Shown: positions 46,674 to 56,298 of the stretch, one piece after another
Layout of the letters: each line of letters starts with the position of its first letter
How positions within the stretch are numbered: position 1 is the first letter of the stretch
From: Phytophthora sp. 'mugwort'
Taxonomy: Eukaryota > Oomycota > Peronosporomycetes > Peronosporales > Peronosporaceae
NCBI GenBank assembly: GCA_033558025.1
Contig: JAUCEF010000016.1
Location: 3,224,001 to 3,288,000, forward strand
DNA length: 64,000 bases
Reading direction: 5' to 3'
Made by a program: the position numbers and the translations under genes
The notes under the pieces: model-generated
The model's database searches: none
Seen by the model: only the letters and a program-made list of their open reading frames with translations
What the model was told of the DNA's origin: nothing

Positions 46674-48086
46674 ATGACCCGACAAGTGCCCGGTTTGGCA
46701 CAGCGAACCATGCACGCACCAGGAGCTGACCATCCGGTCTTCACTCGACTCTCTCGGGCGCAATTAGTGGCTCGACGACGACATGTCGGGTTCCAGTCGC
46801 TTATCTTTGACGTATCATCACATGGTCCTTCCGTCAGTTCATCTCGTAATCAAGGAAAGTTGTGTTCCTATTGCCATCGCATGTTCAGTATCGTGTGGAG
46901 AGCATTCTTGTGTCATGTGTGTGGTCAATGGGTGTGTGAACCATGTTCACGAGTTATGGAACGTGAGCGAGAAGAGCAAGTGATTCGATATGTGAGGTGC
47001 TGTGAGAGCTGCTCGCCACTGCTGAACAAATGGACACTTAATGTGGATGAACTCGTGGCCTTCACGTTCTCTCCCTGGCTCGTCTCGTCCAGTGTGAGTC
47101 CATTGGGTGTCAATCTAGCTGACACGTTACGGTCACAACCTGAACGTCGTCATGCAGCGCTTTCACTCGTGCGTCATCTCGGGAAACAAGTGGACACGAC
47201 GTCTGGGGTCGTACTGGAAGACATTAGCGAGATTGAGTGGGCAGCTACCATCTCGTCGTCACATGTGCCGCCTGACACGATAGCTAACGAGCGTTCCAAC
47301 TCGAGATTGATCCGTGGAGCGCAGCACTTTGTACAACAATGTTTGGACGTACGGATCCCCGAGATTCCTCTGGCTCAATGCCTTTTCGCTGAAGAAGATG
47401 GTCGACGCTACTATCCACTTATCTACGAGTCGTCGACACAAGTTCCATTGGTACCAAGCCACCCTCGAGAAGCGGAGCGAGTCGAATGGATCAGACGATA
47501 CCAACTACATGAACCGGATCTGACTGTGTCGGAAGAGGTGGCGTTGATCTGCGATCTCGTAGCGAAAGAAATGGAAGCCGCGATTGGTGTTGCTACAGTT
47601 GTGGTAGGGGATCAGCAGTGGTTTATCCCGCCCATGCGCATTGACGACGAGGTTTTGATCACAGAGCGTAAGGAATCTTTCTCTTCGCACTCGATTCTAT
47701 CCGAGAAGAAGCCGTTCCTTGTGCGGAATGCAAAGCTTGACGTCCGCTTCCGCAGCTATAAATTGGCTACTGGGAAGCAGAGCATCTCCTTCTTCTTTGG
47801 TGTCCCGATTTTAGCGGCTGATGGGGTCGTTGTTGCTACGCTTTGTGCACTTGATAGCAAACCTAGAAGGAATATCACTACGATGCAGTATTCGGTCATG
47901 ATGGCTCTGGCTAAGGTGGTCTCTGCTGTGTGGAAGGAAATGTACGTACCAGAAGACGATAATGTCCACACGACAATGGGAGACACGCCGTGGACGCTTC
48001 GATTGCGGACGTCTCGCGGGTGCAAGGGCGATGTGAGAGCGTCACCAAGCGACAATGCCTACCATTCCGGGGGTGCTGCCGGATGA
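46674..48086 (+). CDS. FYVE-like zinc finger / GAF domain protein (copy 2)
   Basis: 470 residues from ATG 46674 (an alternative ATG at 46710 aligns with the copy 1 start). It is a clear paralogue of the protein at 44470: shared HPVFxRLxRxQL opening, cysteine finger CSYCHRMFSIVWRAFLCHVC ... VCEPCS ... CCESC, a middle region with QHFVQQCLDV, and a GAF-like C-terminal half (ALICDLVAKEMEAAIGVATV, FFFGVPILAADGVVVATLCA, KPRRNITTMQYSVM). It has a 45-residue tail missing from copy 1. Divergence between copies is substantial, so the duplication is old. It shares a 70-bp divergent spacer with the WW/B-box gene, so the two starts may be controlled by one bidirectional promoter. As in copy 1, the basic lipid-binding FYVE signature is incomplete. 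Confidence 0.85.
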   Translation: MTRQVPGLAQRTMHAPGADHPVFTRLSRAQLVARRRHVGFQSLIFDVSSHGPSVSSSRNQGKLCSYCHRMFSIVWRAFLCHVCGQWVCEPCSRVMEREREEQVIRYVRCCESCSPLLNKWTLNVDELVAFTFSPWLVSSSVSPLGVNLADTLRSQPERRHAALSLVRHLGKQVDTTSGVVLEDISEIEWAATISSSHVPPDTIANERSNSRLIRGAQHFVQQCLDVRIPEIPLAQCLFAEEDGRRYYPLIYESSTQVPLVPSHPREAERVEWIRRYQLHEPDLTVSEEVALICDLVAKEMEAAIGVATVVVGDQQWFIPPMRIDDEVLITERKESFSSHSILSEKKPFLVRNAKLDVRFRSYKLATGKQSISFFFGVPILAADGVVVATLCALDSKPRRNITTMQYSVMMALAKVVSAVWKEMYVPEDDNVHTTMGDTPWTLRLRTSRGCKGDVRASPSDNAYHSGGAAG

Positions 48087-48273
48087 TAGGTCCGTATTAT
48101 ACTGTATACATACGTCATCTCAAATTCAGGTTTGCTGACGCGTGGGCGTGGCCGTTTCAATTTTAGATGACTTGGTATTTGTATGGGGGAGGCCGCGCAC
48201 TTATGTGACTAGGGTTTTCCTCAAGTTGAGAAGGCGACCAGAGCCACACGCCGCATTCAGACACTTGCCAAGT

Positions 48274-49266
48274 ATGGACACGACGGTAATGACGATGGAG
48301 CGACTGGCGCCCAGCAAGAAGCTGCTCATGACGAGCGAGATGATCGCGGGGGAGACGGCGCCGTTCTGCCGCGATCCAAGGCTGTTCCAGACTCAGACAA
48401 TGCTCAAACCGACTCAGGGGACGTCGGAGAAGGCCCGCGAGCCGCAGCAGCTGCCGATCTGCGGAGACCCTGCTTCAGGGCCTGGAGCTTCAGGCTCCAT
48501 GGGCGCGTGTTACCCCAAGTGCATGGACGCAGGAGACGACCAGCTCGTGCTGTCCGGAGCTCAGACCAAGAGATTGGCCGCCATGGACGCGACTTTGTAC
48601 GAGACGGAGCTGATGACCAAGATGCAGACGTTTGACTTGGAGGAGCTCGGCCTGGCTGCGACCTCGCAGGCAAATCAACAGCAGAACCAGCAACAGTTGG
48701 AGACCATCGTCGTGGACTACGAGGACAGCGACGGCGAGCACCCGGAACTGTGCGACCAGGCGTCCACGTGCGCTCCCAGCGCCTGCGCGCCAGTGCTGAC
48801 GGCCCCGGACTCGGCCAGCGGACGTCCCGCGCGTCGTCGCTCGCGTTGTGGCAGCTCGGAGGCGACTGAAGTCGGCAGCCGAAGGGGGAAGAGCGTGATC
48901 TTCGAGCAGGACGGCAGGAGCGCTGAGCTCACGTCGCCCAGCACGTCCGACACGGACGCCAAGGAAGAAATGCGCTGCTCCAAAGTGCACAAGCTCTGCA
49001 TGTGCGAGGTCAATTTACACCGCTCGCTTGATTCGTGCTGGCTCGTGTCCAGCGGCCAGGTGTACGATGTGACGGGGCTCGTGACGGCACATCCTGGTGG
49101 CGTGCGCTCGATCCTCCGCAAGGCTGGCGGCCCAGACTGCGCACGGGATATGAAGTTCCACACTAAAAATGCTCGCAAAATGATGGAGAAGTGCTTTATC
49201 GGCAAGCTCCAGCAGTGCGGTGACAACGTGGACTGCTCTGAGGAAGCCAACTGCAGCATTATGTAG
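48274..49266 (+). CDS. Cytochrome b5-like haem-binding protein with CaaX box
   Basis: 330 residues from the first in-frame ATG (48274). The N-terminal 230 residues are low-complexity, with Ser/Gln/acidic stretches and no known domain. The last 75 residues form a cytochrome b5-like domain: CWLVSSGQVYDVTGLVTAHP, then GGVRSILRKAGG, and FHTKNARKMMEKCFIGKL. The His in HPGG and the His in KFHTKNAR are the expected two haem ligands. The protein ends CSIM, a CaaX motif whose final Met favours farnesyl transfer. It would therefore be tethered to a membrane through a lipid instead of the usual C-terminal helix. The cysteine-rich lead-in (CSKVHKLCMCEV) is unusual. Likely an electron carrier or haem sensor on a cytosolic membrane face; the partner reductase is unknown. 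Confidence 0.82.
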   Translation: MDTTVMTMERLAPSKKLLMTSEMIAGETAPFCRDPRLFQTQTMLKPTQGTSEKAREPQQLPICGDPASGPGASGSMGACYPKCMDAGDDQLVLSGAQTKRLAAMDATLYETELMTKMQTFDLEELGLAATSQANQQQNQQQLETIVVDYEDSDGEHPELCDQASTCAPSACAPVLTAPDSASGRPARRRSRCGSSEATEVGSRRGKSVIFEQDGRSAELTSPSTSDTDAKEEMRCSKVHKLCMCEVNLHRSLDSCWLVSSGQVYDVTGLVTAHPGGVRSILRKAGGPDCARDMKFHTKNARKMMEKCFIGKLQQCGDNVDCSEEANCSIM

Positions 49267-49527
49267 ATGAAGTGAGCTCCCAGTACAGCAAACAGCAAGT
49301 AGAACCTAGATGTTTTAAGAAGCAGACGTGGTAGACTCAAGGCCTCGTCGCCTTCTTTTTGTATAATTTTATCAAGCGCAGTGGACCGAGACAAGAGCGA
49401 CAGCGACTTGGAATCACACGTTTTATTTACTCCCCGTGGAGGCCTCACATGAATCCATCGAGCACGTTTCTCCACTTGGTTTGCAGCGCATAAGTGATTC
49501 TCTTCCCTGCATCAGGTTCATGGCTGC

Positions 49528-50173
49528 TCAAGTAAACTGCTTCATGAACTCCGTCGCGACGATGCGGCCGCGCGCGTTAAGCGAGATCTTCATCTCGCTG
49601 ATCTCCTTGTCGATATCCTCCATGAACGTGATGATGAAGTCGATGAGCTTGTGCTTGTACATGTTCTCGAGGTGCTGGTGCACCACGAGGAAGCTCATGT
49701 CGTAACCCTCCACAGGTACCCGACGCATGATGATAAATTGCTCGGCGCGCTGCATGAGAAAGCGGTTGAACTTGTGGCTCAAGATCGTCTCAATCTCGTC
49801 CGCCTTTTTGATGCAAATGCTCACGCGCGTCGAGTTGATGGACGGCTCGATCAGACACTTCTCCTGCTCGTTGCGGCAGATCAACACAGGGTTCAGCAGC
49901 AGCTCCTTGCTCATCCTGATCAGATTCACAGCAGTGACAGTATTAGTAGGGCCCTACTAAGTTATAAAGAGCAGAAAGTGACGCACTGCAGCTCCACTTC
50001 AGGCTTGTTATGGCGCTCCACCGTCTGGGACGGGAAGTTGCGCAGACACAAGGCCGAGTCAAGCGAGCTGCGGATGGCGCCGAGATACGGGGCGAGCGTG
50101 TTGGCCTACAGGGCATTAGGGAGGGGTGTTAGTAGGAGGAGGGGGGGGGAGAGAAGCAGGAAGGGCGCACCAT
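49528..50173 (-). CDS. ARPC4: Actin-related protein 2/3 complex subunit 4 (ARPC4, p20)
   Basis: Three exons on the minus strand: 50173-50171 (only the ATG), 50105-49987 and 49915-49528, giving 169 residues (family usual 168). The sequence is a near-textbook ARPC4: [94 protein letters not shown]. The protein is a core subunit of the Arp2/3 complex, which nucleates branched actin filaments; with ARPC2 it forms the structural clamp on the mother filament. The one-codon first exon is inferred: no other ATG upstream gives a sensible N-terminus, while ATG|GTGCGC...TAG|GCC yields [16 protein letters not shown], which aligns to animal ARPC4. Confidence 0.93.
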
Positions 50174-50658
50174 GGTCTGCTACGGATTCGTCGCCTCGTT
50201 TCCTTTGCTATCTGACTATGAAGGAGTAATGATCGAGGTGAGACAATGCGGCAGTTCTCGGGACGCGGTAAACAATGCCGCAGTCTTTCGGATCAGCTGA
50301 CTTGTATAACGTATTGAAATTGACTTTGGGACAATTTGACCGCTTCAACCTTGACAGGTAGTCCGCATTGGTGAGAATGGCGTTCATGACTCCATTGCTA
50401 GCGATCTGATAGTAATACACACTGACAAGCTCATCAAGCCTTGTTGATGGGAGCCTAAGCTCCATCAGCACCGTCTCGCGTCTCCCTTCAACGCGTCCAT
50501 CATAATACAGAGCGATTACGATGGAAGTTGGCGGTCAGGCTTACCTACTTACCTGCCCTGCATTTCTAGCTCTGAAGAACCCTGTCAACCTTGTGCCCAA
50601 GACTTCATTGTGCAAAATATCAGCCACAACTCAAGTGCCTTCAGTTCCCAGACCAAAT
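50174..50658. other. Divergent promoter region, ARPC4 / aldo-keto reductase
   Basis: About 480 bp between the two starts. A minus-strand frame of 87 codons (50208-50471) has no recognisable domain and is not called. The reductase frame is open from an ATG at 50521, so part of this may be coding if that start is used. Confidence 0.45.
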
Positions 50659-51525
50659 ATGAGCGTGTTCGTCCAGTCCAAGCCTCTTCCCAGTGGAAAG
50701 TGCATCCCCAGCTTAGCCCTCGGTGTGTTCCAGAGCAATGCTGGATCGGAAGCCTACAACGCCGTACTGACAGCGCTCAAGCTCGGATATCGCCACATCG
50801 ATACGGCTACAGCGTACGAGAACGAAAGCGACGTGGGTAGAGCTATCCGCGACTCGGGCATCCCGCGTGAAGAGATCTTCGTGACCAGCAAGTACTACGA
50901 GATCTCGTGGATCCCGTGGTCGACGACCGCCAAGCAGCCGTGGAGCTACCAGGGCGTCGTTGATGGTGTACGCGAGAGTAACCGCAAGCTCGGCCTCGGG
51001 TACATTGATTTGTATTTGCTACACGCTCCGTGCGACAGCGCCACCCGCTCAGAGGCGTGGAGAGCGCTCGAGGACATGCAGACTCAAGGGCTCGTGCGCG
51101 ACATTGGCGTCTCGAACTTTGGCGAGCAGCATTTACTGAAGTTGGCCAAGACCTGGCGCGTCAAGCCGGCGGTGAACCAAGTGGAGCTGCATCCGTGGTT
51201 GGCTCGTTCCGATACAGTCAAGTTCTGTGTGGACCAGGGTATCCTCATGGAGGCCTATTCGCCGTTGGCACGCGCGGAAAAGATGGATGATCCTGTGGTC
51301 GCAGATATTGCCAACGAGCTTAACGCCACACAGGCGCAGGTGATGATTGCGTGGAGCCTTGCGAAGGGCTTTATTGCATTGCCAAAGTCGGTGAAAGAGG
51401 CGCGCATTAAGAGCAACCTCGACTCGGCGAAGCTCAAGCTGTCGACAGAGCAAATGACGAAGTTGGAAAGTCTGGACGAGTACTTTGTGAGCGGCTGGGA
51501 CCCCATCAAGCAGCACGAGGTCTAA
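50659..51525 (+). CDS. Aldo-keto reductase
   Basis: 288 residues from ATG 50659; an earlier in-frame ATG at 50521 would add 46 residues with no family match. The domain is complete for the AKR (beta/alpha)8 barrel. The catalytic tetrad is visible: Asp and Tyr in DTATAYENE, Lys in FVTSKYYE, His in LYLLHAPC. NADPH-binding residues appear in the C-terminal ALPKSVKEARIKSNLD. The signature DIGVSNFGEQHL is also present. These cytosolic enzymes reduce aldehydes and ketones with NADPH. Substrate cannot be told from sequence; the pattern resembles the 2,5-diketo-gluconate reductase / AKR4-5-type group. An insert after the catalytic Lys (ISWIPWSTTAKQPWSYQG) is slightly longer than usual. Confidence 0.88.
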   Translation: MSVFVQSKPLPSGKCIPSLALGVFQSNAGSEAYNAVLTALKLGYRHIDTATAYENESDVGRAIRDSGIPREEIFVTSKYYEISWIPWSTTAKQPWSYQGVVDGVRESNRKLGLGYIDLYLLHAPCDSATRSEAWRALEDMQTQGLVRDIGVSNFGEQHLLKLAKTWRVKPAVNQVELHPWLARSDTVKFCVDQGILMEAYSPLARAEKMDDPVVADIANELNATQAQVMIAWSLAKGFIALPKSVKEARIKSNLDSAKLKLSTEQMTKLESLDEYFVSGWDPIKQHEV

Positions 51526-51805
51526 AGATGAGACCATTTGTTGTGTATGTTGTGATTCAAGCAAGTAGTCAGAGTGTAGGCTGCACAGGGTTTGAACAGG
51601 CTTTCAACACAAATCTAGAGCAGGTTTTCAAAAGCCTAAGCAACTTATTGTTCTCTAATGAACACACTGACCACTGCGTGTAGTAGGTTGTGCTTTGTTC
51701 TTGACGACATCCTTACTTTACAATACAAAACTTGCCTCATAATGTCACAAAAAATGCTCCTAAAAATGCACACACAAAAAACGCGTAAGTTAACGCAACG
51801 CCAAC

Positions 51806-53103
51806 ATGCGCCGCTCGAGTCGCCTGCGCGGTCGCGATGGCGCCACGGACACCCCAGACGCCCCACCCAAGCGACAAAAGGTCGGTGACAACCAAGGGGA
51901 CTCGGCAATGCAGCTGGTGCCTTCGGAAAAACGATCAGCGTGGGACACATTTCTAGCGTCCAAAATGTTCTTGAAGGCACCCGAAGACTTGTACGATGTC
52001 TTCGAGCTGGCGGTGGAGCTGCGCCCCGAGAACCCCTGCGGTAAGGTGACTGAGTCTGTTTTAAAGTAACTATTGCAGACGTCTCATGTACCATTTTGGA
52101 TTGATTACAGAGGCTTTTGTGGACACTCTGGGACTCCGGTTGACTGGTCCGTTCGACTTGTTGGCTGCGGCGGACAAGAAGGGGGTGGCGGTGGTCAAGC
52201 CTCTGTACCTGCATGGACGCTTCTTCTTCGATCCCCCAGAGGTGGTAGCAGTATTGGTGGACACCGACAGCGATACGGGGCGACATTGGGGGTACTTCAG
52301 GTAGCTCGGAACCCTGTTGTCTCTTCTTGCTGGTAACCGCAGGCACTAACTTGTGGTTGACACGTAGAGATGACCCTGATCAAGTGCCAGAGTACGTTGT
52401 GTGCGCGGAGAGCAGCCATGAGTGCAAGTTTGACATCGTTGGGTGTACTCTCTTTCAAGTGCTGGAGAGCAGACTGGAGACACGCCGATCGACTGTCGAC
52501 ACTGACACGGCCGCCGATCTACTTCGGAAGATCGATGCTCATCGCGACGAGAAATCGCGCTCTAGAGGGCAGTCAGAATCAGTACTCAAGAACAAGAGGT
52601 TGAAGGACATCGTCGCTCCATCGCTGCATCAACTTGGCGTTGTGGTTCCAGTAGACGCTAAGACCAACACAGGATTCCGCGAGCTGCCTACGACCGGAAA
52701 AGACCTTGCCGACCTGTTGAATCAGTTGACACAAGAGGCAGGTAAGAGGTCCCCGGCACGCAAGAGACTGAGTGAACTGATCACTCGGGCTACAATGGCT
52801 AGTGACGAGTGCGACTTCGGCACTGGTCTCTTGTTGGGTCTTGACGTCTTCATCGCCGGCTCGTGCCTTGAGGTACATGGTCTGTTGTTTTCCAGGTGCA
52901 GTGCCAGCTAATTGCCGACTGATTCTGTATTTATTGATCTGCAGAAGGAAGCACTTCAGTTACTGCGCGTTGCGTACATGCTGCTCGGTCGTGCGAACTT
53001 GTACAAGGTCGTATCGGCCCATTGCAAGCATCGCAACAATGACGATCTGAACGTGTGCATTGAATCTATTGTTGCGTCGGATCTGAAGGTCTCCAACAAG
53101 TAG
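51806..53103 (+). CDS. HPF1: Histone PARylation factor 1 (HPF1) homologue
   Basis: Four exons: 51806-52040, 52111-52300, 52368-52872 and 52945-53103, giving 362 residues. Conserved blocks match animal HPF1 in order: DTLGLRLTGPFDLLAA, then LYLHGRFFFDPPEV, HWGYFRDDPDQVPEYVV after splicing, LGVVVPVDAKTNTGFRELPT, and SDECDFGTGLLLGLDVFIAG. The Asp-Glu pair in SDECD corresponds to the HPF1 residues that complete the PARP active site and switch its target from Glu/Asp to Ser. A basic N-terminus (KRQKV) could be a nuclear signal. The protein therefore probably partners a nuclear PARP in DNA-damage signalling. The PARP itself is not in the window, although a WGR-like module occurs in the gene at 40833. 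The conserved blocks flank each splice site, so the exon model is well supported. Confidence 0.9.
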
Positions 53104-53465
53104 TCGAAGCAATCGACTGTCGAACTCCCACTGCCTCTTGTTAGCCGCAAGAAAAAATACCATCATTCTATCATTCTGAAAAAAAATATACTTCCTCTGG
53201 TTGGAGAAGATTGCAATGCAAAACAGATGTTGAACTCTAGTTTCGCCTGTGGGCTGGCTTGTCGAGCTCTGATAGGCGGAATCGACGCGGTTTGATCGCT
53301 GCTACCGGATACCGTTTTGAGCGCGAAAAAATCCCAACAAACAAGAAAGTTATGGACGAAAGTGTGCGTCTCAGCATGCCATTCATGGATCAATTTGCAC
53401 TTTCTTAATCCCCTACCACCATCAGTCTCCTCCACCATGTCCGCCCGACGAAGCCCAACCTGACC
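53104..53465. other. Spacer between HPF1 and mariner-like element
   Basis: About 360 bp with no gene. It may hold the left end of the transposon, but I could not match it convincingly to an inverted copy beyond 54783. Confidence 0.4.
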
Positions 53466-54783
53466 ATGAGAGAGCGACAAGAGGTGGTGATCTTCCTGCT
53501 GATGCACGGCGAGAGAGGCCAGTTTGATGGCGGTGTCTTGCGCGACGCAGCTGAAAAGTTTGGTGTCCACACGACTACCGTCAGCCGCAGTTGGTCTCGA
53601 TTTAAGACGATGTATGCCAGCGAAGGAATTGCTGGCGTTGCTCCATGGATCAAGGGCACGTCGGGGCGGCACAAGTTGGACAGGAAGAAGCTGTTGGAGC
53701 GCGTTGCCGCTATCCCTCTTCAGCGGCGCATGACGCAGCGGTGCCTCGCCGAAGAGCTTGGCGTCTCCCGCGCCGTCGTATGAGATGTCATGGCCCAAGG
53801 AGGCCTTCTACGCCACTCGAGCACGATCCACCCGCTGCTGACGAAGACGAACAAGATCGCCCGCCTACCCCACGCCGTCCGCCATGTCCTCCACGGGCCA
53901 TACCGCCTCCACTTCTCGCCCATCTACAACGTCGTGCATATGGACGAGAAGTGGTTCAATGAGGATACCGACAAGAAGACTTTCTACGTGTTGCCTGGGG
54001 AGACTGTGCCACACCGTGAGCGCAAAAGCAAGCGCTTTATTGGCACGACCATGTTTCTTGCTGCAGCTGCTAGACCAAGGTAAGTCTGTACGCCAAGCGT
54101 TGGTTGTTATTTGATCCTCTAACATTTTATAATTTGATTTGTACAGATATGATCAAAATGAAGAGGTTTTATTTGATGGCAAAATTGGCATTTGGGACTT
54201 TACGAAGCGGACGGAAGCGCAGCGAACCAGCAAGAATCGTCCAGCTGGCACGCTGGAGACGAAGAGCCTGGAGTCCGTGAACAGAGAGGTCTACAAACGC
54301 TACCTGTTGCAGAACATTATCCCAGTAGTTTAAGACCAAGTGGCCTGCATCTGAGAAAGGGATGCCTGTCCTAATCCACCGCACTGCAAACCGGACGACG
54401 CCGACATCTTAGCCGCTGGACTGGCTGACGGCTGGAACATCCGTCTTGCCTTCCAGCCGGCAAACTCACCCGACCTCAACACCCTGGATTTGGGATACTT
54501 CACTTCTATCCAGGCTCTCCAGTACCAAGAAGATTACTACAACATTGATCAACTAGTACAGGTAGTAAGGAAGTCGTACGCAGCACTCAAAGTGGAGACA
54601 CTAGACAACATACTCCTCACCTTGTAGAAGGTTATGGAGTGTATGAAGAAAGTAGGCGGGGCTAATGATTACAAGCTACGCACATGGGCAAAAGCAAGCT
54701 GGGACGACAAGGAAAGCTTCCATAGTCATTCCCATGTGACTTGGGGATTTCTCGACACGCTGTTGCCGTTCTTCATGACGGTG
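53466..54783 (+). pseudogene. Mariner-like transposase (plant MLE type), inactivated
   Basis: The frames together encode a Tc1/mariner transposase similar to plant mariner-like elements. The N-terminal helix-turn-helix part reads FGVHTTTVSRSWSRFKTM and VAAIPLQRRMTQRCLAEELG. The catalytic part has VHMDEKWF (first catalytic Asp), RKSKRFIGTTMFLAAAARP, then KNRPAGTLETKSLESVNREV, and near the end QPANSPDLNTLDLGYFTSIQ (DD39D-type). A TGA at 53781, where CGA would fit, and further stops near 54331 and 54350 break the frame, and the second catalytic-Asp region is degraded. An intron-like GTAAGT...CAG occurs at 54080-54146. The element can no longer encode transposase. Terminal inverted repeats were not found. 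Confidence 0.82.
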
Positions 54784-55241
54784 TTGTAATTGATGGTGAA
54801 ACAGTTTTTTTTTTGTTATACCACTCACATATATACTTTTTTTAAAAAGACTCACAGTACTAGACCCTTGTGGATAGTCCATTTTTGCAATCATTTGAGC
54901 CCGGAGGCAGTATGAAAAAGGCTTGCCCTATTGCAGGCATCGCTGATGCAGTGTAGATAGACCTACCGGTAGCCGCTTCACTCGAAATCAGCAGATTTTT
55001 CATACATAAGCAAGGCCAAACTACATGTAGCTCACGCTACGCTCTCGGCTGCAGGAAGCTCGCCGTAACATGATCACCTTCGTCCGTCTACCGTACTACA
55101 ATCATTTCACTACGTCTGAAATCCATTAAGCTTGACTAAACTAAGAATTTGAGTCTTGACTGAACCGAAATGATATCATCATCGTCTCTACCCCTATCCC
55201 TATTTAGTGGTTGGTAGCGAGTGTGTCAACCTTTCGTTGCC
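54784..55241. other. Intergenic region
   Basis: About 460 bp without a gene, AT-rich at the left, possibly including the right end of the mariner-like element. The right part leads into the initiator at 55242. Confidence 0.45.
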
Positions 55242-55257
55242 GCTCATTTCCGCATTA
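55242..55257 (+). promoter_or_regulatory. Oomycete initiator-like core promoter
   Basis: GCTCATTTCCGCATTA closely follows the oomycete core promoter consensus GCTCATTYYNCAWTTT, which combines the initiator with its flanking promoter region. It lies about 50 bp upstream of the ATG at 55306, the usual distance for a short 5' leader. Confidence 0.7.
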
Positions 55258-55305
55258 GATCCGTCTCCATTAGAGTATAGAGCCCCCGCAGCAATCATAC
55301 GCATC

Positions 55306-56298
55306 ATGGCCGAGCAGAAGAAGGAAGCAATCGCTACTGAGCAGGCTGAACTGGCTCCGATGGAGAAGTCGTTCTGGTATAAAGAGGCTCTGACCGAAGA
55401 CCTGTACCTCTCGGCCGCACTCAAGACCATCACGTTCGAGGCCAAGTCCAAGTTCCAGACCATGCAGATCATTGAGACGCATTCATTCGGTAAGACGCTT
55501 GTACTGGACGGCAAGACGCAGTCGGCCAAGAACGATGAGGCCATCTACCACGAGACCCTCGTGCATCCGGCCCTGCTGGCCCACCCGAACCCCAAGACTG
55601 TCTACATCGGCGGCGGTGGGGAGTTCGCTACGGCCCGCGAAGTGCTCAAGCACAAGTCGGTTGAGAAGGTCGTGATGGTTGACATCGATGAGCTCGTGTG
55701 CAACATGTGTCGCAAGGAGATGCCCGAGTGGGCCGATGGCGCATTCGAGGACCCGCGTCTTGAGGTGCACTACACAGACGCGCACGCCTTCCTCAAGCAG
55801 TACGACGGCACGTTCGACGTTATTATCATGGACATTGCTGACCCTATCGAGGCCGGTCCGGGCTACGTGTTGTACACGGAGGAGTTCTACAAGTACGCCA
55901 TTACTAAGCTCAACAAGGGTGGCTATATGGTCACCCAGTCGGGCCCTGGCGCCGTGTACAACTGGGACGAGTGCTTCTCGTCCATATACTGCACGCTCAA
56001 GACCAACTTCAACACGGTTGTGCCCTACACGGTGGACATCCCGTCGTTCGGCTGCATCTGGGCCTTCAACATGGCCACCAACGTCGAGGACGACGACGGC
56101 GAGACCGCTGTGACGGCCATCCGCGAGCGGAGCATCGCCACGACCGACGCCCTCATCGAGTCGCGCATCAGTAAGCCGCTCAAGTTTCTCGACGGTGTGA
56201 GCCACATGGGTCTCTTCGGCCTGCCCAAGATCGTGCGTGAGGCTCTGGAGAAGGAGACGCGCGTCATTACGGTGGACAACCCCGTCTTCATGTTCTAA
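55306..56298 (+). CDS. Thermospermine/spermidine synthase
   Basis: 330 residues from ATG 55306; the frame is also open from 55207, but that ATG lies upstream of the initiator. Aminopropyltransferase features are clear: TMQIIETHSFGKTLVLDGKT, YHETLVHPALLAHPNPKTVY, IGGGGEFATAREVLKHKSVE (SAM-like binding), then VVMVDID, YTDAHAFL and MDIADPIEAGPGYVLYTEEF. The sequence is closer to ACAULIS5-type thermospermine synthases, which also have DLADPxEGGPxYxLYT and a tail like PSFxxxWxxxMA, than to classic spermidine synthase. It transfers an aminopropyl group from decarboxylated SAM to a polyamine in the cytosol. The GGGEFATARE variant replaces the usual GGGEGSTARE. The gene is convergent with the EF-Ts gene. 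Confidence 0.87.
   Translation: MAEQKKEAIATEQAELAPMEKSFWYKEALTEDLYLSAALKTITFEAKSKFQTMQIIETHSFGKTLVLDGKTQSAKNDEAIYHETLVHPALLAHPNPKTVYIGGGGEFATAREVLKHKSVEKVVMVDIDELVCNMCRKEMPEWADGAFEDPRLEVHYTDAHAFLKQYDGTFDVIIMDIADPIEAGPGYVLYTEEFYKYAITKLNKGGYMVTQSGPGAVYNWDECFSSIYCTLKTNFNTVVPYTVDIPSFGCIWAFNMATNVEDDDGETAVTAIRERSIATTDALIESRISKPLKFLDGVSHMGLFGLPKIVREALEKETRVITVDNPVFMF

Noticed and set aside
50208..50471. 87-codon minus-strand frame between ARPC4 and the aldo-keto reductase
   Set aside because: It lies in the shared promoter region, shows no domain and has no splice context.
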